DNA of 64,000 bases, taken from positions 26,828-90,827 of the forward strand of contig NZ_JAJJPA010000026.1 in the NCBI RefSeq assembly GCF_020907985.1, written 5' to 3'. Below are positions 32,377 through 41,962 of the stretch, in pieces. The position numbers and the translations under genes are program-made. The number at the start of each line of letters is the position of its first letter. The first letter of the stretch is position 1. Below the pieces are notes generated by a model. It ran no database searches and was not told the origin of the DNA. It worked only from the letters and a program-made list of their open reading frames with translations. This stretch comes from Kitasatospora humi. GTDB taxonomy: Bacteria; Actinomycetota; Actinomycetes; Streptomycetales; Streptomycetaceae.

Positions 32377-35285
32377 GCGCCGCAACCAACCGCTGGGCAG
32401 GCGCCGCCTGCCGGATCGACACCCTGTTCCGCACGGTGCGCGGCCGGGCCCGCTCAGCGGCTTGCTGGCTGGCCGCGTACTGGCCGGGCCGGCGCACCGT
32501 CCTGATGACCGCCGGCATGACCCTGCTGTTCCTGCTCGCGGGGGCCGAGCTGGCCTCGGCCGACGACGGCAGCGACAACGAGACCGGCGGCATCCTCGCC
32601 CCACTCAATGTGCAGTCCTCCGAGGGTGCGCCGCTGGACGCCTACGACCTCAAGTCTGAGAGCGGGGGCGCGACCGATATCCAGTCGCACGTGTGCAACC
32701 TGCTGATCGGCGGCGGGTTCGCACTCGTTCGGCTGCTGGTGGGTCTGATCTGCTGGGTGACGCACTGGGTGTTCAACTTCCCGATCGTCTCCACGCTGAT
32801 CAGCACCGCCCAGGCCCTGAACACCAGGTTCTTCACCCTCATGGGCAGCGATCTGTCGCTGTACGCGCTCTTCCTGGCTGGCGCGTTCGCCTTCGGCTTG
32901 ATCCTGGTGATGCGCGGCAAGGTCGGCCGCGGCTTCGGAGAGATCGCGCTCACCTTGGTGATCTGCACCGCCGTCACCATGCCCGCGCTCAGCGCCAGGT
33001 CGATGCTGGGCCCGCAGGGCCCGCTCGCGCAGAGCCAGCAGGCCGCGCACGAGGTTGGCCAGATGACCGCCAACGTCAATGGCGTCGATCCTGGCTGCAC
33101 CTCACCCCAGGACAAGGACGACCCGTCCTGCCCGATGCGGGTCGTATTGACCCGGACGCTCGTGGTCCAGCCCTACCAGCTGCTGCAGTACGGGCAGATC
33201 CCAGCGAAGGGCAGCTGGCTCGCCGACGTCCACAATCGCTGGATCCACGGGCAGATCCAGGGCAGCAAGGGCAACTGTGGCGACGTCCTGCCGCTACCCG
33301 GCTCGGACTCCTACTGCGGTAACTGCGTCCTATGCAGCCAGGGCGACTCCTCCTGGGACGAGCTGAAGAAGGAACTGGGGTCACACGGCAAGGAGGGGAA
33401 AGACATCGAGAACTTCGCCGTCAACAGCGACTGGGACCGGGTCGGTGGGGTGGCCCTGGTACTGCTGGCCGTGCTGATCGTGGCGATCGTCGTTCTCGGG
33501 ATGGCCTTGATCCACTTGGGCTGTCAGTTCGCAGATGTCATCGCCGCCACGATGACGCCCGTGGCCCTGATCTGGGCCATGCTGCCGGGTGGCAACAGGT
33601 CCGCCGTCTGGAAGTGGCTCGGGATCTTTATGACGGGTGCGGTCAGCGAGTTTGCGATCTCCGTGATGCTCCCGCTGTTCGCCTTGGGCGCCGACGGGAT
33701 CCTCAACTCCAACCAGCAGACTGTCATGATCCAAAGGCTGTTCATTTTGGATGGGTTCGCGCTGGTGGTCCTGGTCTTCCACCGCCGGATCTTCGCCGCC
33801 GCCGGCCGGGTGGGCGACCGTTTCGCGGCACGTATGCGCTACGCGAGGGTCGGTGGCTCGGCGATGTCGGGGGAGGAGTCCCGGCTGGGCCTGGCGATGT
33901 CTCAGGCCATGGGCACCCTGTCTCCCGGCGGCGGCTTCGGCGGCGCGGGAGCCGGCGGGGGTCTGGGGCTGGGGTTCGGCGGCGGCCTGTTCGGCGGCGG
34001 CTCCCTTGCGCACGCCGCGATGCTGCGCAGGGCCCGCATCGCCGACGGCCTCGGAGCGCTGGCCGATCCGGGCCTCGGGTCGATGAGCGCGGGCACGATG
34101 GTGGCTGGCACCGCGGGAGAGCTGCGCCGGGGCCTGTCCGCGCTCGCGCTGCCCGGCCGCGCCGCTCACCACCTGCTCGTCGGTAGCCCGCTGTCGCCCG
34201 AGCAGCTCGCTAAGCGGATGAAGCCCGAGGGCGGCAAGGGTCCGATGGTCGTGGACGGCAAGACCGGCGAGGTCCTGCACGATCCGAAGGACGACCTGAC
34301 CCCGTTCGGCCACACCGTGCACAACCGGCTGCTGGGTACCCGGGTCGGGCGCCTGGCGATCCGGGCGGGCCAGGCCGGAAAGCTCGGCTTCGACGCCACC
34401 GTAGGCCTGCCCGCCAGCTGGGAGCGCATGCATCGCGCCAAGGACCGGGTGTGGAACCGGATCGACAAGCAGGCCGCGCACTACGGCGGGGTCGCGAAGT
34501 CCTGGTGGGGCGACGAGAAGGCGGGCCTCAAGGACTGGGCCGGCGACGTCAAAACGGCTGGGAAGTTCGCCAAGGGCAGCTACAACACCGTCAAGTCCGG
34601 CTACAACAACGCCTACTATGCGGCCGCCACGCTGGGCCGCGTGCACGGCCAGGACCTCGCCGGTCCGCTGGTCGCCGCCCACCTGCTGCACGGCGTGGAT
34701 GTGACCGACACCGAGGCCGCCGTCCCCGAGCGCCCCCGGTACAGCCACTTTGGCGAGCCGTGGGAGCACGCGCGCGAACGGGGCGACGAGTACCCCTTCT
34801 ATGAGGTCGGTCCGGACACCGCCATCGAGGCGGTGCTGCACGCCGGCCGCGCAGCGGAACCGCGCCCGGACGAGAGCGACGACGCCGAACGCGTGGTGTT
34901 CCGCTCGAGCGAGGGCGACACCGGGCCAGCCGACCTGCGCGGGGCCCTGGGGCCAGGCGTCATCGTCTCCCCGTCCACGATCGTGACGGACGAGGGAATG
35001 GTGGTGGACCCGTCCACCGGCGAGATCCTCGCGGAGTCCGTCCCGGAGACGTCCGCCGCCATGGCACCTGAGGTGCTGCGCCGGGTAAGCCCGGCGGTGC
35101 TACGCGAGCCCAGCGGAACGTCCCTGGAAGCACTACGTATGCGCCGTGAACTCGGTTACGCCCGCTCGAGCGCCGAAGACGCGAGTTCTCTGGACGAGCA
35201 TGCCCGCAAGTTCGTCGAGAACGGCGGTGTGTGGGTGGACCTGAGCGGGGCCGAGCCGCGCTTCATCGAGCGGGAGGACCTGTGA
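32373..35285 (+). CDS. VirB6/TrbL-like polytopic membrane protein (TcpH type)
   Basis: A 970-residue protein, ATG 32373 overlapping the VirB4 stop. It has a hydrophobic N-terminal segment with a possible signal site (AELASADDG near 50-58), membrane segments at about 110-130, 155-185 and 190-210, an extracytoplasmic Cys-containing loop at about 230-335, and four more segments at about 365-510. A Gly-rich hinge (GGGFGGAGAGGG near 518-529) precedes a 430-residue cytoplasmic tail. This is the topology of the VirB6-type core channel protein of Gram-positive conjugation systems. Confidence 0.8.
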   Translation: MSAATNRWAGAACRIDTLFRTVRGRARSAACWLAAYWPGRRTVLMTAGMTLLFLLAGAELASADDGSDNETGGILAPLNVQSSEGAPLDAYDLKSESGGATDIQSHVCNLLIGGGFALVRLLVGLICWVTHWVFNFPIVSTLISTAQALNTRFFTLMGSDLSLYALFLAGAFAFGLILVMRGKVGRGFGEIALTLVICTAVTMPALSARSMLGPQGPLAQSQQAAHEVGQMTANVNGVDPGCTSPQDKDDPSCPMRVVLTRTLVVQPYQLLQYGQIPAKGSWLADVHNRWIHGQIQGSKGNCGDVLPLPGSDSYCGNCVLCSQGDSSWDELKKELGSHGKEGKDIENFAVNSDWDRVGGVALVLLAVLIVAIVVLGMALIHLGCQFADVIAATMTPVALIWAMLPGGNRSAVWKWLGIFMTGAVSEFAISVMLPLFALGADGILNSNQQTVMIQRLFILDGFALVVLVFHRRIFAAAGRVGDRFAARMRYARVGGSAMSGEESRLGLAMSQAMGTLSPGGGFGGAGAGGGLGLGFGGGLFGGGSLAHAAMLRRARIADGLGALADPGLGSMSAGTMVAGTAGELRRGLSALALPGRAAHHLLVGSPLSPEQLAKRMKPEGGKGPMVVDGKTGEVLHDPKDDLTPFGHTVHNRLLGTRVGRLAIRAGQAGKLGFDATVGLPASWERMHRAKDRVWNRIDKQAAHYGGVAKSWWGDEKAGLKDWAGDVKTAGKFAKGSYNTVKSGYNNAYYAAATLGRVHGQDLAGPLVAAHLLHGVDVTDTEAAVPERPRYSHFGEPWEHARERGDEYPFYEVGPDTAIEAVLHAGRAAEPRPDESDDAERVVFRSSEGDTGPADLRGALGPGVIVSPSTIVTDEGMVVDPSTGEILAESVPETSAAMAPEVLRRVSPAVLREPSGTSLEALRMRRELGYARSSAEDASSLDEHARKFVENGGVWVDLSGAEPRFIEREDL

Positions 35286-36430
35286 ATCCGCTCAAGGCTC
35301 TGCGGAAGCTCGGATGCCTGGGCGTGCTGTTCGCCATCCTGGTGCCCGCTCTCGTGATCGTGAGCGAGGTGGAGCCGGCCGACCCGAGCGCCACTTCACC
35401 GGTGGCCTCGGTTGGCGGCATCGCGCCCCGCATGATGACCGCCTACGTCCGGGCCGCCGGGTTGATGTCCACCATGGTGCCCGGCTGCAAGGGCATGACC
35501 TGGGAGCTGGTCGCCGGGATAGCGAAGGTGGAGTCGGACAACGCCGCCGGCCACGCCATTGCCGACGACGGCCTCATCACCCCCTCGATCCTCGGGCCGC
35601 GGCTGGACGGCAGCGGCGCGGGCGGCAATACCACCCCGATCTTCGACACGGACGGCGGCAAGTGGGACGGCGATACCCAGTACGACCGGGCGGTGGGCCC
35701 CACCCAGTTCCTGCCGAGCACCTTCGCCGGCTATGCCGCCCGGGTCCGCCCCGACAACCCGGGCAGCGCCAACCCGAACAACGCAGACGATGAGAGCCTC
35801 GCCACCGCGCTCTACCTGTGCGGTAATGGCCGCGACCTGACCGATCAGAACCAGCTGCGTAGCGCCGTTTACTCCTACAACGCGTCCCAGGCCTACGTGG
35901 ATGAGGTCCTCAATTGGGCGACCCAATACACCCAGCTCGGCGCCGGGGCGGGCACCGCGACGGGAGGGCCGAGCCTGCCAGTGACGGGCCCAGTCTCGGA
36001 CCGGGTGAAGACGGTCATCAGCGCTGCCGCCTCCCAGGAGGGCGTCGCCTACTCCTGGGGCGGTGGCAGCGAGACCGGCCCCTCCTACGGCATCTGCTGC
36101 TCAAGGGGCGGCCAGGACGGTTCCAAGGTCCTCGGGTTCGACTGCAGCGGCCTGATGCTCTACGCGTTCGCACAGGTCGGTGTCCATCTGCCGCGTGTCG
36201 CCTCCGAGCAGGCAAGCGTCGGGCAGCGGATCCCCGCATCCGCCGGCGTAGCCGCCCTCCAGCCGGGTGACCTGGTCTTCTTCGGAAATCCGGATGAAGG
36301 CGGCATATACCACGTCGGCCTCTACGTCGGGGGAGGCCAAATGATCAACGCGCCCAAGCCGGGTGATCACGTGCGGCAAAACGCCGTATGGGACTACGAC
36401 TTCGCGGGCGGCGTCCGGGTCATCCAATGA
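35282..36430 (+). CDS. Lytic transglycosylase / NlpC-P60 peptidoglycan hydrolase (VirB1/TcpG-like)
   Basis: GTG 35282 overlaps the upstream stop. The 382-residue protein has an N-terminal membrane anchor at about 12-30. A lytic transglycosylase domain spans about 50-215 with catalytic Glu 84 in AKVESDN, GPTQFLPSTFAGYA near 139-152 and SAVYSYNAS near 194-202. An NlpC/P60 domain spans about 240-382 with Cys 288 in FDCSG and His 344 in YHVGLYVG. It cuts both glycan and peptide parts of the wall so that the conjugation channel can pass, a standard partner of Gram-positive T4SS. Confidence 0.9.
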   Translation: MNPLKALRKLGCLGVLFAILVPALVIVSEVEPADPSATSPVASVGGIAPRMMTAYVRAAGLMSTMVPGCKGMTWELVAGIAKVESDNAAGHAIADDGLITPSILGPRLDGSGAGGNTTPIFDTDGGKWDGDTQYDRAVGPTQFLPSTFAGYAARVRPDNPGSANPNNADDESLATALYLCGNGRDLTDQNQLRSAVYSYNASQAYVDEVLNWATQYTQLGAGAGTATGGPSLPVTGPVSDRVKTVISAAASQEGVAYSWGGGSETGPSYGICCSRGGQDGSKVLGFDCSGLMLYAFAQVGVHLPRVASEQASVGQRIPASAGVAALQPGDLVFFGNPDEGGIYHVGLYVGGGQMINAPKPGDHVRQNAVWDYDFAGGVRVIQ

Positions 36431-36444
36431 AGGGACCGTCCACC

Positions 36445-37101
36445 ATGTCGAAGAACACCTCACTCATCCCCGCCCTGGGCGCAGCCGCCCTGCTGATAAC
36501 CGGCCTGGCCCTGCTGGTCCCCAAGTCCCATCCCCATCAGCAGGCTGGCGCACCATCAGCCGGTGCCCCAACGGGCACCCAGGCCCCAACTCCGGCCACC
36601 AAGTCTGCCGGGTCGCCGCCGGCCGCACTGCCACCCGGCTCGGCCCCGCCGGGCTCCACTTCCGAATCCGCGAGCGCGACCCCGGCGAGCGCCCCTTCGA
36701 CGGCCGGGCCCATGCCCTCGGGGATCGCTGCGGTCGGTGACGGGCCAGGAGGCGACGCCGACATCCAGGCCGCCTTCACCCGGTCCCACCCCAGCGACCT
36801 TGCACCCGCCGACGCCGCACAACTCGCGCAGCTGGGCAGCGAGGTGTGGCTGGCCGAGACCACCGGCACCGGCCGCACCCGCTGGCCCGCCTACTTCCCC
36901 ACCGGGCAGGGTGCCTCCAGCTCCTTCTACTACTCCGGCGTCCGCATCCAAGCCGTCGCGACCCACACCGAGGGCGGGTCGGGGAAGGTCCGCGTCGATC
37001 TGCTGTGGGTCGGTACCACCCCGGCCGGCGACTACGGCGACCACCGTCCCGCGACCGTCCACCTCGCCCGTACCGACAACACCTGGGAGCCGGTCCGATG
37101 A
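36445..37101 (+). CDS. Membrane-anchored conjugation operon protein
   Basis: ATG 36445 is preferred because AAGGGA sits nine bases before it. ATG 36427, which overlaps the upstream stop, is the alternative. The 218-residue protein has one N-terminal hydrophobic segment, a Pro/Ala/Thr linker to about residue 90, and a C-terminal domain (about 105-218) with strands GVRIQAVATHTEGG and VRVDLLWVG. The layout resembles a single-pass channel accessory protein. No family recognised. Confidence 0.65.
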   Translation: MSKNTSLIPALGAAALLITGLALLVPKSHPHQQAGAPSAGAPTGTQAPTPATKSAGSPPAALPPGSAPPGSTSESASATPASAPSTAGPMPSGIAAVGDGPGGDADIQAAFTRSHPSDLAPADAAQLAQLGSEVWLAETTGTGRTRWPAYFPTGQGASSSFYYSGVRIQAVATHTEGGSGKVRVDLLWVGTTPAGDYGDHRPATVHLARTDNTWEPVR

Positions 37102-39926
37102 CTTCCCCCCCTCAGCAACACGACAAGACCCTGACCAGCGCCGTACACATCGCCCAGGCCGCGGGAGCGTGGCTGTGCGACGCCGCGGGGTGGATCAGCG
37201 ACAACGGCGGGCTCGTGTTCCTGTGCACCGCGCCCTTCGCCGTCGCGGCCGCCATCGTGCACCGGCGCCTGGAGCAGAAGGCGCTCGCGAACCGCAGGCG
37301 ATTCGTGCTCACTCCGAGCCGCCGCTTCAATCCGTCGGCCGAGGACATCCTGCGTCAGGCCGCGCTCGTTCTGCGAGCCTCGGAGAAGGCGCCCTGGTGG
37401 GCACGGCGGGCCGGGCGGGTGCGGGTCCGGCTGCGCGCGGACGGCAACACGGCGCTGGAGTACTCGCTGGAAGGCCATGCTGACGCGGCCACCTTGCTGG
37501 CCCAGTCCCGCTATCACGAGGTCACCGTCGCCCCGGTCGAGCCGGCCGACGACCCGTACGCCGCCCAGGTCGCCCAGGAGCGCGAGCAACGCAAAGCCAG
37601 CAAGGGCACGAAGAGCCCGCAGTCGGCCGCGCGACGGATGAAGAAGGGGAAGGACGCCAAGGGAGAGGACAGTGAGGAGGAGAAGCTGCACGTGGTGCGC
37701 GCCGAGTTCGTCCTGCACGGCCGCCCGTCGGCCGCGTTGCGCGAGGTGCCGCTGGAGCCGGACCCCCTTCAGCCGCTGCTCGACGCCGTCGCCGACGTCC
37801 AGAGCGAGCTCGGCGAGCTGGCGGAGGTCGTCCTGGACCTGCAGCCCGTCCCGCGGTGGCAGCTGCGGCTTCGCCGTTGGCAATTGATGCGCGAAGCGAG
37901 GGAGCAGGGGCGTGCTGCGGCTCGCAAGGCTGCCAGCCACGCGGCGGCGGACGCGGCCGAGGCTCAGGACTCCTGGCGCTACCAGCTGGCGACGCTCTTC
38001 GAGTCGGGGTCGGCGCGGCGGGGCCCGTTCATGCCGGCACCGAGGCCGCAGCCGGTGGATGGCGCCAAGGTGCTCGGCCGACTCGGCACCTCCCGGGGCC
38101 TGGTCCGCATCCAGGTACTGGTGCGGTGCGTGTCCACGAAGGAGGGCCGGGCCGCGCAGAACCTGTCCAAGTTGACGGCCGCGATGGACGTCTTCGGGGA
38201 GGGCAGCCGGCTGGGACAGGACGCGGGCCGGTTCTTGTGGCTGACCTGGGGGGCGAACAGCTGGCACCGGCGCGCCAGCTTCGACCAGCGCTGGACGAGC
38301 GGCAAGGTGGCGCCGACGAAGCAGAACTGGCTGAACATCATCGAGCTCCAGGGGCTTTTGAAGCCAGCCACGATGCACGCCCGGGTGCCGGTGCTCGCTT
38401 CCGAGCTGCCGACCTACAAGAAGGGTGAGGCGCTGGTGCCGGCCGGCTACCTGGAGCGGGCCGACGGCGAGAGCCGGCTGGTGGCAACCAAGGCGAAGGA
38501 GACGCTGTTCACGGTCACGGTGGGCCAGGCCGGGTTCGGCAAGACCGAGTTGGCAAAGGTCCGGGCGCTGGCGCTCGCCCTGGCCGGCGAAGGCGTGCTG
38601 TTCCTGGACCCGCACGGTGACACCTGGAGGGACGTGGCGCCCTACCTCGCCCATCCCGATCTGGCCAGCCGGGTGGTGCGGATCGACCTCGCCCGAGCCG
38701 AGGCACCCGATGCGCGGATGCCCGCCTGGAACATGCTCGGGATGGCCGGGCAGCGCAACGCCGCGCGGGTGACGAGCGCAGCGGTGGACGCCCTGGCCAC
38801 CGCACTGTCGTGGACGGACGCTGCCGCGCCGCGTGCGATCACGATCCTGACCAAGGCCTGCGAGGCGCTGGTTGCCTACAACCAGGCCGCCGTGGACGCC
38901 GAGCGGCCAGACGCGCAGGCGACGCTGCTCCAGGTGCGCACGCTGCTGACGGACAGGCAGGTCCGCGAGGCGGTCGTCGAGTTCCTCCCGGCCGAGCAGC
39001 GCCGCTGGTGGGAGACCGTCTTCAACTCCTACCAGACGGACGTGCTGGGCCCGGTCACCAACCCGCTGGAGAGGCTGGCCGCGAACCCGGTCACCAGGGC
39101 GTTCCTGGGCAGCCCGGTGGGCGCCTACGACATCCGGCGAGCGATGGACGACGGCAAGATCGTCTGGCTGTGCCTGGAGGGGACCGGACCGAGCGACCGG
39201 CTGCTCGCCAGCATGATCACGCAGGACATCCTGCGGGCCGGCCTGTCGCGCCGGGATACCCCAGAGGAGCAGCGGCGGCCGTTCAACTTCTTCGCCGACG
39301 AGTTGATCTCGCTGGACACGGCCAGCGGAACGACCTTCGCCGAGATCGTGGAACAGCTGCGGAAGTTCGCGATCCGGATGCATGTCATGGTGCAGCACCT
39401 GGACCGGGTCTCGACGCCGACTCAGCGGTCCTTGCTGCAGAACTCCAGCGCGCTCAGCACCACGGCCGGCGCCCTGGCGGCGATCCGGCTGGTGGCCGAC
39501 GAGTGGCACGGAGCAGTAGACCCGGCGGCCATCGCGGACCTGCGCAAGTATGAGCACTACATGCAGCTCACCGTGGACGGAAGGAAGGTGGGCCCGCTGA
39601 AGGTCCGCGGTCCCCAGGTCGAGGTGGTCTTCAAGGACTACCTGTCCAAGGGCCGAGTCGGCGACTTGACGAAGATGGCCGACGACGCCGCCAGCGCCCG
39701 ATCGGTGGAGCAGTTGCTGGCCACAGCCGTCGGGCAGGAGACGGTGATCCGTGACTACCTGGGCGTCCCTGAGTCGGACTCCGGCGACAAGCCGCCGGTC
39801 GATCTGGCGAAGAAGTCCTCGCAGGCGAACGAGGGCGCAGCGGACGAGCAGGGAACGCGAAAGTCGCAGAAGCGGTCGCGGGTGGGTCGGCCGAAGACGA
39901 AGCAGCCGACCGCCTGGAACGAATGA
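37098..39926 (+). CDS. VirD4-like coupling protein (T4CP, TcpA/TraD type)
   Basis: A 942-residue protein, ATG 37098 overlapping the upstream stop. It has one N-terminal membrane segment at about 38-58 and a charged linker rich in Lys at about 160-205. The motor domain has Walker A GQAGFGKT at 476-483, FLDPHGD near 508, and Walker B FFADE with Asp-Glu at 734-735. MVQHLDRVSTPTQRSLLQNSSAL near 761-783 is the usual C-terminal motif of TraG/VirD4 proteins. It recruits the DNA substrate and pumps it to the channel. The end is Lys/Arg-rich. It is the last gene before a strong terminator. Confidence 0.85.
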   Translation: MTSPPQQHDKTLTSAVHIAQAAGAWLCDAAGWISDNGGLVFLCTAPFAVAAAIVHRRLEQKALANRRRFVLTPSRRFNPSAEDILRQAALVLRASEKAPWWARRAGRVRVRLRADGNTALEYSLEGHADAATLLAQSRYHEVTVAPVEPADDPYAAQVAQEREQRKASKGTKSPQSAARRMKKGKDAKGEDSEEEKLHVVRAEFVLHGRPSAALREVPLEPDPLQPLLDAVADVQSELGELAEVVLDLQPVPRWQLRLRRWQLMREAREQGRAAARKAASHAAADAAEAQDSWRYQLATLFESGSARRGPFMPAPRPQPVDGAKVLGRLGTSRGLVRIQVLVRCVSTKEGRAAQNLSKLTAAMDVFGEGSRLGQDAGRFLWLTWGANSWHRRASFDQRWTSGKVAPTKQNWLNIIELQGLLKPATMHARVPVLASELPTYKKGEALVPAGYLERADGESRLVATKAKETLFTVTVGQAGFGKTELAKVRALALALAGEGVLFLDPHGDTWRDVAPYLAHPDLASRVVRIDLARAEAPDARMPAWNMLGMAGQRNAARVTSAAVDALATALSWTDAAAPRAITILTKACEALVAYNQAAVDAERPDAQATLLQVRTLLTDRQVREAVVEFLPAEQRRWWETVFNSYQTDVLGPVTNPLERLAANPVTRAFLGSPVGAYDIRRAMDDGKIVWLCLEGTGPSDRLLASMITQDILRAGLSRRDTPEEQRRPFNFFADELISLDTASGTTFAEIVEQLRKFAIRMHVMVQHLDRVSTPTQRSLLQNSSALSTTAGALAAIRLVADEWHGAVDPAAIADLRKYEHYMQLTVDGRKVGPLKVRGPQVEVVFKDYLSKGRVGDLTKMADDAASARSVEQLLATAVGQETVIRDYLGVPESDSGDKPPVDLAKKSSQANEGAADEQGTRKSQKRSRVGRPKTKQPTAWNE

Positions 39927-39932
39927 GGCGCG

Positions 39933-39960
39933 GGTGGCCCGGACCTCGGTCCGGGCCACC
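39933..39960 (+). terminator. Terminator of the conjugation operon
   Basis: Perfect 13-bp stem (39933-39945 with 39948-39960) and a 2-base loop, starting seven bases after the stop of the coupling protein gene. Confidence 0.85.
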
Positions 39961-40364
39961 TCCTGGCGCCCCTGGACACGACGTGTTCCGTTCTGTGCGC
40001 TTTTGTCGCTGAATATGCCACCGGCATGGCCATCGTTGACCAAATACGTGTACCCATCTGGCCGAAAGTTTCGTAGTGTGACTGCCTGGCACCTCTGAGG
40101 TGCTGACACGTCAGTGTGATCTGGTCCTATCTGCACATTTCCGGACCTAATCACTTTGCTGGTGTCCGGCGGGGGCTGGTAACGGGGGACGATCTTGCCG
40201 AGTTAGGCAGTGGGCAGTAGGCCACCGACTGACGTTACGGCAGATCCCAGCCGAGCCGCCAAGTTGTCGGCCTATCACGGGGGACCCGCGTAGCGAGCCC
40301 CTGATTTGACGGGTTTCCGTCACATGAGTTCACGCCACACGAACGTGGGTTGGGGCAGAGAATC
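39961..40364 (+). promoter_or_regulatory. Gene-free AT-richer leader of the Tad pilus locus
   Basis: About 400 bases without a supported gene, with clearly lower G+C at 40000-40160. It contains a hairpin GCACCT/AGGTGC near 40090-40104 directly followed by CTGAC/GTCAG, and two ACGGGGGAC boxes at about 40183-40191 and 40279-40287. These are probably the promoter and a structured 5' leader of the pilus operon. A ydaO-type (c-di-AMP) riboswitch shares the GGGGGAC core, but I could not match its other conserved parts. Confidence 0.45.
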
Positions 40365-41105
40365 GTGAGTCAAGGCTTTACCAAGAAGGGCGCTACGACG
40401 CCGGCTCCACGCAGTGCACCGGGGGCGCAGGTGTCGCCCCCTGGTGAGCGGATTCCGTCCGCGGTGCGTGAGCGCCGCCCCGGCATGGCGATCCTCGCGG
40501 TCTTGCTCGCCGCCGCCGGCGGGCTCGGCTCGCTCGTCATGGCGCAGAAGTCCGGAGAGAAGGTCTCCGCGGTCGAGGTCACTCAGCGCGTCGCCGCCGG
40601 GGAGCACATCCCTTCCTCAGCGCTGCGCGAGATCCAGGTGGCCAAGGACACCTCGGTCCCCTTCGTCCGGTGGGAGCAGCGCGGCCAGCTCGCCGCCAAG
40701 TACTTCGCGGCGTCCGACATCATGCCGTCCACCCTGCTGACCGGGCCGATGCTCACTGACCAGCCCGGCGTCACTACGAATCAAGCCGTCGTGGGGCTGT
40801 CCCTGAAGAGCGGGCAGTATCCTCCCGGCCTCCGCGAAGGGGACAAGGTCCAGGTCGTCGCCGTGGGCAGCAGCGCTATGCCCGCCGGCGCAGGCGGATC
40901 GGCCACCGCCTCTCCCGCTCCCGGCGGCACGACCAACGGCAGCCAGTTGGCGAGCGGCAGCGTGCGTCAGGTGTTCAAGAGCGATGGCAGCAACAGCAAC
41001 CTGTCGCTGTCCGTCTTGGTCCCCGCGGGCACCTCCGGTGCGATCGCGCAGGCGGCTTCGGCGGGCAACGTGGCCCTGGTCCTCCTGCCGTCCAGCAGCA
41101 ACTAG
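40365..41105 (+). CDS. cpaB: CpaB/RcpC-like SAF-domain pilus protein
   Basis: GTG 40365 with GGGGCAGAG upstream. In the 246-residue protein, residues about 40-62 form a membrane anchor. Residues about 65-135 are a SAF domain (VEVTQRVAAGEHIPSSALREIQV, and a PGVTTNQAVVGLSL strand). The C-terminal domain has YPPGLREGDKVQVVAVG and a VPAGTSGAIAQAASAGNVALVLLP ending, as in CpaB/RcpC. It supports assembly of the Flp pilus at the cell envelope. It is the first gene of the Tad locus. Confidence 0.8.
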   Translation: MSQGFTKKGATTPAPRSAPGAQVSPPGERIPSAVRERRPGMAILAVLLAAAGGLGSLVMAQKSGEKVSAVEVTQRVAAGEHIPSSALREIQVAKDTSVPFVRWEQRGQLAAKYFAASDIMPSTLLTGPMLTDQPGVTTNQAVVGLSLKSGQYPPGLREGDKVQVVAVGSSAMPAGAGGSATASPAPGGTTNGSQLASGSVRQVFKSDGSNSNLSLSVLVPAGTSGAIAQAASAGNVALVLLPSSSN

Positions 41106-41122
41106 TAAGGAGTCGACGGGAC

Positions 41123-41962
41123 ATGGCGCTGATCGCTGTTGCGTCTGCCAAGGGCGCTCCCGGTGTGTCCACGACCGCCTTGGCTTTGGCCGCGGTGTGG
41201 CCGCGGCGGTCGCTGCTGGTCGAGGCCGATGAGCACGGGGGCGATCTGGTCTTCCGTCAGCATGGTGAAGGCGGCCAGCCTCTCGACCCGAAGATCGGCA
41301 TGCTGTCGCTGGCGCTGGCCGGCCGGCGCGGACTGACCGCTGCCACCGTTGGTGAGCACACCCAGACCCTCCACGGTGGGCTGGACGTTTTGCTCGGGCT
41401 CGCCTCTGGTGAACAGGCCTCGGCCTGGACTGGTTTGTGGCCGCTGCTGGGTAGGGCGCTGGCCACCATCGGCGACACGGACGTCATCGCTGACCTGGGC
41501 CGGATCGGGCCGAAATCGGCATCGCTCGATCTCCTCTCGCAGGCCTCGCTGGTCTTGCTGGTCTCGGGTACCACGCCGGAGGAACTCGCGGCCGTGCGCG
41601 ACCGGGCGGCAGCGCTTGGGCAGCGCCTGGGCGCAGCTGGCGTCAGCGGCCCACCGGTGGCGGTCCTTTTGGTCAGCTCGCACCGCGAGCTCGCGGGAGC
41701 GCGCGACGGCCTGATCTCGCTACTCCAAGCGGGCCGGATCGGAGCAGACGTGCTCGGCGGGATCACCAAAGACCCCAAGGGCGCCCTGCAGTTGGCCGGC
41801 CGCAAGGGCGGCCGGGTGGAGCGCTCGGAGCTGTTGCGCTCCGCGCGCCTTGTCGTGAGCAACATCGGCAGCCGCTATGGCCTGGGCACTGGCCAGGCCG
41901 AGCAGTCGCCTGTCCGCGCTGCCCGTCCGGCGACCATGCCCGCTGTGCAGGAGGTGCGCTGA
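41123..41962 (+). CDS. CpaE/TadZ-like MinD/ParA-type ATPase
   Basis: ATG 41123 behind AAGGAG. The 279-residue protein has the deviant Walker A SAKGAPGVSTT at about 8-18, with the signature Lys at 10 but Val where most members have a second Lys, so ATP hydrolysis may be weak, as in several CpaE/TadZ proteins. LLVEADEHGGDL near 31-42 is the switch region, and DVIADLGRIG is the Walker B equivalent. Its role is pilus-locus localisation at the membrane. Confidence 0.75.
   Translation: MALIAVASAKGAPGVSTTALALAAVWPRRSLLVEADEHGGDLVFRQHGEGGQPLDPKIGMLSLALAGRRGLTAATVGEHTQTLHGGLDVLLGLASGEQASAWTGLWPLLGRALATIGDTDVIADLGRIGPKSASLDLLSQASLVLLVSGTTPEELAAVRDRAAALGQRLGAAGVSGPPVAVLLVSSHRELAGARDGLISLLQAGRIGADVLGGITKDPKGALQLAGRKGGRVERSELLRSARLVVSNIGSRYGLGTGQAEQSPVRAARPATMPAVQEVR

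Noticed and set aside
40180..40290. ydaO-type c-di-AMP riboswitch
   Set aside because: Only the GGGGGAC core is shared. The other conserved segments could not be aligned by eye, so it is left as an unidentified leader.
40369..40374. TCAAGG at the start of the CpaB-like gene as a further iteron
   Set aside because: A single copy inside coding sequence without the paired copy or the CGGGGTTC part; expected by chance.
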